Of a stretch of 64,000 nucleotides of DNA, positions 10,601 to 19,903 are shown piece after piece (position 1 is the first letter of the stretch; every line of letters begins with the position of its first letter). Source of the stretch: Takakia lepidozioides (lineage: Eukaryota > Streptophyta > Takakiopsida > Takakiales > Takakiaceae); assembly GCA_030704615.1 (NCBI GenBank), contig CM060734.1:15252001-15316000 (forward strand), given 5' to 3'. The position numbers were made by a program, and so were the translations under genes. The notes beneath the pieces are model-generated. The model saw nothing but the letters and a program-made list of their open reading frames with translations. It ran no database searches and was not told the origin of the DNA.

Positions 10601-13001
10601 CTTTTATGCTATCTATAGAATTTTGTAGGGATGAAGAAAAAAAGAGATTTCCAGGTTGTGTAGGACATATTCACAAATGAGAGAGAGAGAGAGTGTGTAC
10701 TCATTGGACGTTGTTTGCCGGCCAGTTTTGGCGGAACAAGAGGGACGTAATTTGGAAAATACAGTGCAAATATTGATATAGGCCATATGGGTTTTAGGTG
10801 AAAAACAAGGAAGTCAGTCACTTGCCATGTTTGGTTTATGTCATTTGTCTGTTTTAACAAAAAGGTTGGCAGTTCAGCCGCTCCACAAAGAGCTTTACTC
10901 CCTTGATCCCAAGCGTATTTTTGTGGGCTCCTTCTTGGATGCTCTGGAAGATGGATCGGAGGAGGCACTGCGCCACATATTACTTGAGCATTCCCCGGGC
11001 ATTTTCACTTTCAACATGCTGCAATCCTCGTTTTGCTCAATGATGTTGGAAGAGGTATTTGCTTTATGAGTATCTTTGTTGTAGCTGTCGAGTGTATGAT
11101 GTTTAAGCTTACATGGAAGAGAAGATGGAAGCTACAAAAGTTGATACCTGCAGTGGCTGTTATATCAGCTCCACTATTATAATCCTGGAGTACACATTCA
11201 GGTGTCATTGTGTCTGAATTTGGGATGGTTGTACTCTGTACAGGTGGAACACTTTGAGAGATGGGCCCTTGAGGCGAAAGTGAAGGTGATGCGGCCTAAC
11301 ACAATGAACAACTATGGTGCAGTGCTTGACGACATTGGCATGGAGACCATGTTGGATAATCTTATGACTCGCTACCTCAACCCCCTGGCTGCTGGTGCTT
11401 CTCTGTCCTAAGTTTTCCTGCACCAGTTTGGTTGGTTGTCACTGTAGGGGGTTGCACGTGTTTGTGAAAATTAAATCCAGTTCAGATAAGCTGGGGTATT
11501 TTTAAATCATTACAAAGTGCAGATCTCCCATGCATGGTGCACACTTGATTTGTCAAGTCTGAAGTTTCAATTTCCTTACTGGAGTGAGCCCCTCACAAAG
11601 GTAGTGTCAGTTCCCCTCTTGTTCCGCCCAAATTGGGCTTGGGGTCTATGGCCACTAGGCTGTGGCAAACCACTTCTCATGAGTACATTCTCTGAGGGCT
11701 ACTTTTTGTTCTACACGTGGCAGTGTTATTTGTGAATGTCGGTGGGTCTTCTCTTGATACACACCATGGTTTTGTGGTAGAGTATGCCATGGACCGGGAT
11801 CTTGATCTCGGTGAGTGGTACTTACCCTTTCACGTTTATGATGCTCTTCCTCTTTTGCCTGCTGCTTCTCAAATCTATTGTTCCTTCGATGAGGTCTTGG
11901 CAACATCTTACCCTTCCAGTTGCTGCAAATATCAACAGTATATGAGTTGCCAGTGTTTTCTGTGTTAGTGCATGCTTATGTTGTCTAGTATTTTCTGGTA
12001 ACAACAGCCATGATGAAATACATACTCGCGTTCCTTGAATGTCTGTTCTGTTTTGTGGGTCTCTTAGGCTTCCATGTCGATGACTCAGAGGTCACACTAA
12101 ACGTGTGCCTTGGGAAGGAGTTTGATGGCGGGGAGCTCTTCTTCCGTGGTGTTCGATGTGAGAAGCATGTGAATGGAGAGGCACGCCCAGAGGTGAGAAG
12201 TTTTGTGTCAATGAAGTACTGCAAATGATAACCCTGGCTGGATAGAGGCAGGTTTCAGGCTGCCACCTAATTACTGCTCACCGGTTGTCAAGGAACTTGC
12301 CTACTTTCTCTTTTCTTGATGTGTTGGTGCTGCCTACATAGGCTGCCAACTAAGTACCGCTCACTGTTTGTCAAGGAACTTGCCTACTATTCCCTTTTCT
12401 TTAAGTGTTGGTGCTGCATGCATCATACACAGAAGGTGTTTGTGTTCAAATACATTTCCTCGCTATTCTCCCCTTTCGCTGCACTTCCTGACACATGTAG
12501 CCATGACTGCAGGAGGTACTGGAGTATTCACATATACCAGGGCATGCAGTATTGCATGCAGGTCGCCACCGCCACGGTGCCAAGGCCATAACTTCGGGTC
12601 AACGCACCAATTTGATTCTTTGGTGTCGTAGGTGAAGCTTCTAAATTGATTGTCGTGTCACTAGGTTGGATCTTTGGCTAATACACCATCAGGCCAGAAA
12701 TGTACATGAGGACCATATCTTGCAGTGACCATGGACGAAGACTGAAGATTAATCATGGGTGGCTATCTGAATGTGGATCTAGATGGTGCAGTGTTAACTT
12801 CTTCAACTTCTGAACTGGCTTTGGCATTTTTACATAAACCTATTTTCCCTAGAATGATCCTAGAGTGTTGGTGGCAGCTCTGAGTTTCGGGAGATAAAGA
12901 AGTACCAGCGTGACTTGTCAAGTTGGTGTGGAGAGTGCCTGTTGCGCAAAAAGGAGCGTGGGCGTCGTCTCTCCAGTGCCAAACGTCAGTTGGCTTCTTG
13001 A
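7630..13001 (+). CDS. PKHD-type 2-oxoglutarate/Fe(II)-dependent dioxygenase (OGFOD2 / At1g22950-like), 8 exons, 386 aa
   Basis: Exons 7630-7965, 9665-9706, 10878-11054, 11244-11394, 11724-11810, 12068-12192, 12513-12631 and 12878-13001 join in phase with GT-AG introns into 1161 nt ending in TGA. The product matches, as I know the family, the uncharacterised plant PKHD-type hydroxylases: MRPNTMNNYGAVLDD, GFVVEY, FHVDDSEVTLNVCLGK, GGELFFRGVRC, then a C-terminal WCGEC tail. The iron ligands are H267 and D269 (exon 6) and H327 (exon 7); R337, ten residues after H327, is the expected 2-oxoglutarate-binding Arg. The family hydroxylates an unknown substrate. No signal peptide or membrane segment is seen. 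The ATG at 7630 was chosen because the upstream in-frame stretch crosses the tRNA-like sequence; an in-frame ATG at 7234 is the alternative. Exon 2 is a 42-nt microexon. This is the only intact gene in the window. Confidence 0.9.
9192..9350. repeat. Tandem duplication (period 82 bp) in intron 1
   Basis: Copy 1 (9192-9268) and copy 2 (9274-9350) align over 77 bp with about ten differences; both contain the block ttctgagatgga followed by cccccta. The duplication lies wholly inside intron 1 of the dioxygenase gene. Confidence 0.8.
10679..10694. repeat. (GA)n microsatellite in intron 2
   Basis: A short GA run within the second intron of the dioxygenase gene. Confidence 0.7.
12258..12423. repeat. 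Tandem duplication (period 83 bp) in intron 6
   Basis: Two head-to-tail copies, 12258-12340 and 12341-12423, share the core gtcaaggaacttgcctact and the tail gtgttggtgctgc. They lie inside intron 6, upstream of the acceptor at 12512. Confidence 0.85.
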
Positions 13002-13157
13002 GAACTCCCATATCCATTTACCACATTTCATATTTTTAGAGTTTGTACATTGATTCAGTGGGGCTGGTCTAGGGTTCTGCAAGTTTAACCAAAGTCTCTT
13101 CTTGAGGTGACTAGGTACTTCACAAGGTAATGTCATCACTGTACATTGATTATTACG

Positions 13158-13163
13158 AATAAA
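13158..13163 (+). promoter_or_regulatory. Candidate polyadenylation signal AATAAA
   Basis: A canonical AATAAA 157 nt downstream of the dioxygenase stop codon, at a plausible 3' UTR distance. No transcript evidence is available here. Confidence 0.5.
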
Positions 13164-14490
13164 ATGAAGCCACTATCTTCATTTGCTCAAAATTGTTACA
13201 GCTGGTGAGTGTACATGAGCAACCGAGTTTTTTGACTGGCAAGGTATTTATCCATTCATAACCGGATTGTAGTTCCAGATAATTGTCAAGTGCTTGTTGG
13301 TTTGTGCTGTAGTCATGGGCTTTAATGACTACCATTGTATATCATCAGTGACTTGCTCGCACATGAAATATATTTAAGTTTTGAGGATAGTGGAACCACT
13401 AAGCCTTGTGGCCCAAGGTCTGCAATCTTCAATCTGCTCCCTCCCAGTTAGTCCAACGAGAGGAATAAGGGGGCTATTCCTGAAGGTCGAAAGAAGGGAG
13501 AGGATTGGAGCGGCCAATTGGGAGGGAGGGCACGGGTGTTGGAGTTGGTGAAATGTGAGGCCACCTGTAGAGGCTAGCCCCTTCAACGTCATGCCGGGCT
13601 GCCCGCATGAGGACTCTTGTTGGACCTTTGACTAGTGGACAGGTGATCTGTTATCATCACTGCCTGTGCTTGGATGGTATAGCCAGGTCTCTGCCAGGTT
13701 CTGTAGTTGTCGCATAAGCTTTGAGCTTTCTGCGGAGGTTGTAAAGTACCATTTTATTTCTAGCTATACATATGGGCGCAGATGTCCGATCATCTCCGAT
13801 CAGTACAGCATGTACTTCACACGAGTGTTTTGTGTTTTTTTCCTGCGTAGATTTCAGCGGTTGTAATCCCATCATCAGGAATGCTGGGTTAGCATAGGAA
13901 CAGAGGAACAGAACATGTGTTCCTTTGTTAAGGGTTAACTGAATTAATATAGCACAACCCTCATGTTCATGTACTGGCATCTTCGGTGGTAAGAAATCAC
14001 TGGCAGTTCATTTGTAACAGTAGTAGGACTAGTGATTTTCCACATACCTGCTCATGTATTTGTGCAAAAGAATGAATACAATTGTGGAAAATTCAGAGAG
14101 CAAATACCTCGATCGACCAATGTGAATGAGAGCCCAGATGCACGAGCTCAGCACGTGCAGGCTTACAGCTAATCGTGTCCTCGTGGTGTTTGTGAAATGA
14201 CAAGACAAACAATCTAATCCAGCCCATTTTTTTTCATTTCATGTACAGCGGCCATGTGGCTACAAGTTGATGGGGGTAGAGTGGGTAGGTGGCGAACCAG
14301 CTGTTGTCCACGTGGATTGTACGTTGCTACAGCTATGCACCATACTGTCGCAATATGGTGACCATATATGAAGAAGACATTGCAAGGGCGACACATGTTC
14401 AAAGCAGGGCAGATAAACCTGGCTCGAAGGGCCCTTATATTGCAGCAAAGTGGCTACCATAAAAAGGCCAATGTCATTAATCTGGCTCCA
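13164..14490. other. Intergenic, no gene recognised
   Basis: Several open frames of 60-107 codons occur on both strands (for example minus 13657-13980), but none shows a domain, a splice-consistent extension or a recognisable family. Confidence 0.5.
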
Positions 14491-14773
14491 TACAGTCGAA
14501 CCTAGAAAATTGTTATTCCTATAGAGCAGAAAAATTATAACATATCTTTTTAAAAAAAAAATCACATATCAACCATTATGTTTTTTTTAAGAGAAAATTA
14601 CCTCAACAATAGTTTTTGAGGGAGGTCAAAAATAATTGTTGAGGTAATATCTATTTTCAAAACCATTATGTTCATGTTATGTTGTTGTTTTCAAGTGTAA
14701 ATTTTTACAGAGCCAAGATTTCATAGGGTAACATAATAAAAAAACATTTAACATTTATCCAAGGTCGACTATA
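14491..14773. mobile_element. Candidate pogo/Emigrant-like MITE (about 280 bp)
   Basis: The left end tacagtcgaacct and the right end, which on the minus strand reads tatagtcgacctt, form a short imperfect terminal inverted repeat flanked by TA, as in pogo-type MITEs such as plant Emigrant (CAGT-AACCT ends). The interior is AT-rich and holds a perfect 13-bp hairpin (14598-14610 with 14635-14647), flanked by the 12-bp direct repeat aaccattatgtt at 14571 and 14661. No transposase is encoded, as expected of a MITE. Confidence 0.45.
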
Positions 14774-15145
14774 GCCCACTTTGGATGGGACACATGGCAA
14801 TAACAGATTTTTTGAATTGTTTTTTAATAAAAAGGGGACGGAGGCCCTTGTACTCAAATTAAATAAATATATTGCGTTGTGGGCCCAAAAGGCCATGAGT
14901 TGCAGATGCGAAAAACTCAATCTGAACCTGCAAAGACAACAGTGATGTCTCTTGCAATCTGAACATGCAAGGGGGAACTAATACTAAGCTACCAGATCCA
15001 AAACAGATTGTCTAGGCAGCATGCCCCAATGAAAATTGCCCAAATACCAAATGTCAATGTCGATATTTTCACTACACTCGCGGAGATGATGGAAACAAAG
15101 GGGCTCTTGAATCTGCCCTCCAGCACAAAAAGGAACTCTATAAAT
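14774..15145. other. No gene seen
   Basis: Sequence between the MITE candidate and the 3' end of the hAT-1 frame; nothing recognisable on either strand. Confidence 0.5.
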
Positions 15146-17210
15146 CTAAGCAGAGACACCATAACGGCCACGGGGCACCGCTCCACTCCACTTATCGAAG
15201 CATAATTCGTACGGGAAATCACGTAGGCCAAAGAATTTCTGGCCATACATACCCACCACCACCGCTAGGTGGGGATCCAGGCCAGACCGCAGCTTGTTCT
15301 TACCAAAGATGAAAAGCATTGCTCATCCTCAACGCTGCCCAAGACATGCACCATCGCAATCTCTGCAAGTTTGACATACTCCGGGAATGCATGAGTTAGT
15401 ACGCCATGAATAGTTCTCCAGATCTTTGTGAGAGGGTTGACGTCAAAGGGGGGTTCCATGGCTGCCAAAGCATTGGATTTCATACTCAACTTGAACATAC
15501 ATTGCTGGGAGTCCAAGTCCCAGCGATTGAGGGTGGGCTGAATTGTTTTCTGATCAGCCCCCTCGCCAAAAACTCTAGCCACCACCATACCAGCTCTTGA
15601 CCACCTCAAGGTGCTTCCTAAAACTATCCTCAGCCCCTGATTGCAACCAGTACTGTTGGTACACAATTCCCATAGCATCAAGCACTGAGTGCTGAGGAAA
15701 TCTGATATTCAGCTCCTCCACAAGTTGCATGGCTGCAACTGCACACCCACATGCGCTTAAGTTAGAGCAAAAAAATCAAGCTTGAATAGTCACAGCAGCA
15801 ACAATGGTAACCATATTTCAACTAGGGTAATTAGATTTCAAGGGGCATGGCAGTTAAATATTACATGAACACTCATTTTTGGCTCTAGCCACGAGGTTGT
15901 TACATAAGTCCTTGTTCACATAGTTCCGCGGACTCTCCACCTCAGCCCCATCTACACCCTGCCCTACTTGTGCCTCCAATGTCACCAAGTCATCAGCACC
16001 AGCCACATGCACAATGGGCATGGATGCAACAGACACATGGTTAGCCCACACTTGCTTCCCATTCACAATATAAACCAAGTGCTGCGAGTTGTTGTTCAGG
16101 TTAGCCACCCACGTAGGTGGATTTGCTCATGGCTACAATCCAACAAGCTCTTAAAAGACCAGAACTCATCACTTACAAAGGCAGTTCCCCGGTCAATGTA
16201 CAAGGAGTACAACTGCCCCTGACAGATTTTAATCGCAGCAACCATGTCACAAATGAAAACATTCCGGTCTTGCGCAAACTGCACCAAACAATCGAAGCTC
16301 TCAAAGAGGGGGAGAATACAACACATACCCAACATGGTGTATGGGTCACATAACAAAGCCAGCAAACCCTGCCACAGCAACACACCACATCAGAAATGCC
16401 GAATGAACTAGTTAATCATAAACATGCACAACATGATAAAACATGCACACAAGCCAACAAATTCTAATTACCATACCTTTGCAGCTTTGTTGTCCGTCTT
16501 GTCGATCTGCATTTAAACCAGGAGGGGTCTGTACTCGGCCAAAATCCGCTTCATTGGTTCAATGATGGACACCCACCGCGTTTCACATTCCGAAGCATTT
16601 TCAGACCTTTTGTTTTCATCATGACTACACAAGCTTGGTGAACTCCAAGTGTCTTTTGGGGCTGTGTGCAAAATAGGCATGGCCGGTCTGAAGCAAAGTC
16701 TCAATGCCGCTAACAATGCTCAACTGGGATAGTGTCTTGAAGGCCAAATTGCACCTATGTGCCATGCAATGCACCCCCATACAGAAGGGAGCATACTTGG
16801 ATGCAATTTGCTTTGTGGTCACACCTTGGAAGGTGCTCACACCATTAGCCCCAAAACAAAGCAATTTCTGAGCTACAGAAGATTCAGTGAGTCCTCCACC
16901 CTTTCCCAATGCATCGATTATGACTAGAGTCAGGTTATCAGCCCCACTCCCGTCCACAATTTTTTGGAGAGAGATCATCATGGGGATTCTTACCCACTTC
17001 TGCACAATGTAGGCATGGTCGCTGATCCACGAGCCATTGTCCACAAAGGTTATCTCATCAAAGTCAAGGCAACAAATCTGGCAGCTCTTACAGAAGTCAG
17101 CGTAGCCTGTTGAACCTCATTATACATGAACTCTACCATAATCCAGCCACTTATAGCACTCCAATGCATTTTGGGGCTATTCTGGACCTCCAAGCCCCAG
17201 GCTTGACCAT
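15146..17210 (-). pseudogene. hAT-superfamily transposase relic with introns (hAT-1)
   Basis: Minus-strand blocks in order: MVEFMYNEVQQATL, VDNGSWISDHAYIVQKWV, IIDALGKGGGLTESSVAQKL, KYAPFCMGVHCMAHRCNLAF, CETRWVSIIEPMKRILAEY, LVQFAQDRNVF, then AAMQLVEELNIRFPQ, YQQYWLQSG and the hAT C-terminal dimerisation block FPEYVKLAEIAMVHVLGSVEDEQCF. It ends with KNKLRSGLDPHLAVVV and GRYGVSA-stop at 15146-15148. This is the ZMYM6/C17orf113-like branch of hAT proteins. An intron of about 108 nt with GT-AG borders fits 16369-16476, and a second intron is likely between about 15740 and 15860. Frameshifts near 15280, 15600, 16130, 16650 and 17050 break it. The N-terminal BED finger region is missing, cut off by LTR and copia fragments. 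Confidence 0.75.
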
Positions 17211-17274
17211 TTAATGAGTGATTGTGTTTTGTATTAATGTGTCATCGGACAGTGTAAGCTTAGTTTTCTTTTCA

Positions 17275-17357
17275 TTGTGACAGACTACTTTGTTGTGCAT
17301 ATATGTGTGGTGTGGTTTGGACAACGATGTAGTTGTGTAGTGATACGTATGCGCACG
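17275..17357 (+). repeat. Family B LTR start fragment, plus orientation
   Basis: This piece resembles the first part of the family B LTR found at 24896-24990, including the shared stretch ttgtgcatatatgtgtggtg and the end atgcgcacgac, but in the opposite orientation. It abuts a copia gag fragment. Confidence 0.65.
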
Positions 17358-17516
17358 ACAAATCAATCCCCATAGGTCTTTGTCTAGAAGAATCATTTCC
17401 ATTCTAAACTTCCAGGACTGGTAATTGATTCCATTGAACTTTGATCTTCTATTCTTATATCTAATGCGTTTCCATGAGCAGAATTTGCCATTAGGTATTT
17501 CCTTTCTCACTATCTA
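17358..17516 (-). pseudogene. Ty1/copia gag fragment
   Basis: The minus frame reads KFNGINYQSWKFRMEMILL followed by DKDLWGLI, the typical N-terminal gag motif of Ty1/copia polyproteins (NG-x-NY-x-W-x-x-x-M then D-x-x-LW). Only about 50 residues are present before the sequence changes into family B LTR. No copia protease, integrase or RT occurs in the window. Confidence 0.7.
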
Positions 17517-17713
17517 AGACTTTATACTTGACAGTCAGCAAGCTCATAGACTTTTATTGATCACTGACCGTGGACCAAGTTTCTTTGGCTAGGAGCTTCC
17601 TTTGATCACGTCGTCGCTGCCACCTCGTAGCACCTCCTCTATCTAACATAAATTGTAGTCACTTTGTATTCTTATATCTAATGCGTTTCCATGAGTAGAA
17701 TTTGCCATTAGGT
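17450..17713. repeat. Pair of 47-bp direct repeats
   Basis: 17450-17496 and 17667-17713 are near-identical (one difference seen) and both carry atgcgtttccatgag. The 170 bp between them shows no coding content. The repeats bracket the boundary between the copia fragment and the family B LTR. Confidence 0.8.
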
Positions 17714-17932
17714 GGAATCCACCCCACAACGACCTACTCTCCCATACTGCTCACTCTTACACCTCGGCATACAGGAGCTCTCGGTCATGCAGGCTCAGCT
17801 CGGGAGAGATGAGCCGCACGACTAACGAACGTGAAGATAAGATGGTTCAGGTGTCAACCTAAACTTGATACCTGACTTAACACTATGTTAAATACAAATA
17901 ACTAGATTTATTGTAGTTAGTTTCACACTCTG
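17714..17932 (-). repeat. Family B LTR, distal half (split by A1)
   Basis: Similar to the central part of the family B LTR at 61230-61460: both carry ggaatccac, a gagatgagcc block, cgtgaagataa and a tagtttcacact block. Element A1 lies between this half and the proximal half at 24896-24990, so A1 inserted into a pre-existing B LTR. Confidence 0.75.
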
Positions 17933-18030
17933 TGTCGCGACCCTTTGCCTTGAGGGCAGGGGTCGGGACACAAGAGGGGCTGCCCCTGTGGTAGGGGCAG
18001 TGGCAACAATAGGTATGGGGGCTAAAGCAC

Positions 18031-18055
18031 CCTTGAGTGCCCAAGGCACTCAAGG
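18031..18055. repeat. Perfect 11-bp LTR hairpin
   Basis: ccttgagtgcc, loop caa, ggcactcaagg: a perfect inverted repeat kept in nearly every family A LTR of the window. Confidence 0.85.
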
Positions 18056-18347
18056 AGGCGGAGGCGCTCACTAGGTGGAGCCCCGCACACCGGGTTGCGG
18101 TGGGGGTGGTTCCACGAGGGGTGGTGGTAGCTTAATGGGTCTTAGTGGGGGTGGCATAGGACTCACCATGGGGCGGAGACCTTGTGGTGGGAATCATTGG
18201 GAGTCTTGGGACTCATCACGGTCCATTGGGGCCGTGGTGGGTAGGCCAAGACTCACTGCGACTCATCACTGGGAGTCAAGGGTCTTCGTGGTGGTTCGCC
18301 GTAAAAAGACGGTGTTGTTTGTGAAACCCCCGCGGACAGTCACAGAA

Positions 18348-18356
18348 GTATATATA
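18348..18356 (+). promoter_or_regulatory. LTR TATA box
   Basis: gtatatata, followed by agggagtagtaacc, lies about 300 nt before the LTR end, a position suited to the U3/R border. The same motif recurs in the other A-family LTRs. Confidence 0.6.
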
Positions 18357-18658
18357 GGGAGTAGTAACCCCGAGAACGGTGCAAGCCCGTTGGTGACCAA
18401 AAACTAGTGAGTAAGCGTGCGAGCCAGAAAGCGACCAAGGTGTGGGGAGCTGTTCCGGACTGCCAACAACCAAAGGGAATTTTCACTAGGCCCAAAGTGA
18501 GCGAGGGTCTTGTGGAGGAGCAAAGGGGGACCGTTATGTCTCGGTGAGTAGCCGAAGCTCCGAGTTGGCCCGGCGGCCAGTTTGGGAGCTAGGCGCGCGC
18601 ATCAAAGCGAGTAACTATGACGTGAAGGGGAGCTTACCGAAGTGAGGTGCGTGACACT

Positions 18659-18670
18659 TGGTATCAAAGC
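18659..18670 (+). other. A1 primer-binding site (initiator tRNA-Met)
   Basis: TGGTATCAAAGC differs at one base from TGGTATCAGAGC, the complement of the 3' end of plant initiator tRNA-Met. It begins 3 nt after the 5' LTR. Confidence 0.85.
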
Positions 18671-18711
18671 TTAGAGTTCAGTACACGATCGTCCTTGAGA
18701 TCGGCCTCATC

Positions 18712-19903
18712 ATGGGGTCGGGCAAGACAAAGCGAAAGCGGAACGGCCCGAAAGATGATGATCCTGATAAGCCCGGTGGGGGCGACGTGTCACCGAAGCG
18801 GCAATTGGAAGAGGCGATTTATGCTTCCGAAAGCGAGGCCGCTCAAGAACGGGAGGAATTTGGGGAGTCGGAGCCCGAGGACTTCCCAGAGACTCCGCCA
18901 GACCAACAGATGTCTCCCATGCCAGCAGCCTTTTGGGAAGGGTTGTTGGCACAGTTTGGCGGGGCGTTGAAAGACGTGATGAGGGCGGCTAATGCCCACT
19001 TCCACTAAGGCAAAGTTTAAGGTGAAACCTAAGGAATCCGACACCTTCGAGGGCGTCCGAAATTGGAAGGCACTCAACACCTGGCTCTTGGAGCTGGAGC
19101 AGTACTTCCGGGCGGCCAAGTTGAGTGATGAGGATCGGGTGGAAGTGGCTCCCACCTATTTGAGGGGCTATGCTCAACAATGGTGGCAAAAACGCCTTCA
19201 TGATCAAGGTCCAAACCCAGAAACCTTGAGCTGGAGTGGGTTCAAGGAACTTATGAAAAGACAGTTTGTGCCCCTCAATGCGTTCTGGCTCGCCCAGGAC
19301 AAGATGAGGAATTTGAAGCAAACGGATGACATTCGGGGATATGTTCAGGCTTTTAATGTGCTGTTGCTCGAAGTCGCGGATATGGCAGAACCAGAAATGG
19401 TCTTCAACTTTGTGGCGGGACTGGCCCCATGGGCCAGGCGGAAGTTGGAGGAGAAGCCACCTAAGACTTTGAACGAGGCAATTGAGAAGGCTGAATGTTT
19501 CTCGGATGTCCCTAGGGGCGAAAGACAAGGCCGTACAGAGCTGAACCACAAGAAGGCCCGGCGGGAGGGTGACTCTTTCCGACCGGAAAAGAAGTGGGAT
19601 AGGGCACGCGGCGACAATGGCACATGGAAATCGAAGGGAGGGCCTTCACACGTCAAGGCGACACCCGGTGCTCCGAAAGGAAAATCAGGTGCGGTGGCTT
19701 ATGGCGGACAGAAGGCGACCTTCGATGGAGTGTGCTTTAATTGCGGGGAGCCCGGGCACATGGCCAAGAAGTGCGCGAAACCCCGACAATTGAACATGAC
19801 TCGTACAACCACAGAGCTGTTCGAAGATTCCATCAACCGCTTGGTGGAGGCGGTAGTCGCCAAGACTTGCAAAGTAGGCAACTCCTCTTGTGAGTTGTAT
19901 TAG
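18712..19903 (+). pseudogene. A1 gag
   Basis: Starts MGSGKTKRKRNG; an acidic N-terminal region is followed by a capsid-like retrotransposon gag domain (TFEGVRNWKALNTWLLELEQ, YLRGYAQQWW, FKELMKRQFVPLN, FNFVAGLAPWARRKLEEKPP) and a CCHC zinc knuckle CFNCGEPGHMAKKC near 19735-19776. A one-base insertion near 18995 shifts the frame and a TAG replaces a Gln codon at 19901-19903. Gag would form the virus-like particle and bind the element RNA. Confidence 0.9.

Larger units (their letters stand above)
17933..18656 (+). repeat. A1 5' LTR
   Basis: Begins TGTCGCGACCC and ends GTGACA just before the primer-binding site. It contains the perfect hairpin at 18031-18055 and a TATA box at 18348-18356, followed by the conserved gagaacggtgcaagcccg block. 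Open frames crossing it (rich in Gly/Arg in one direction, Pro/Ser in the other) recur in every LTR and are not genes. Confidence 0.92.

Noticed and set aside
13374-13980. Possible small genes downstream of the dioxygenase
   Set aside because: Frames are short, lack a recognisable domain or splice partners, and overlap on opposite strands.
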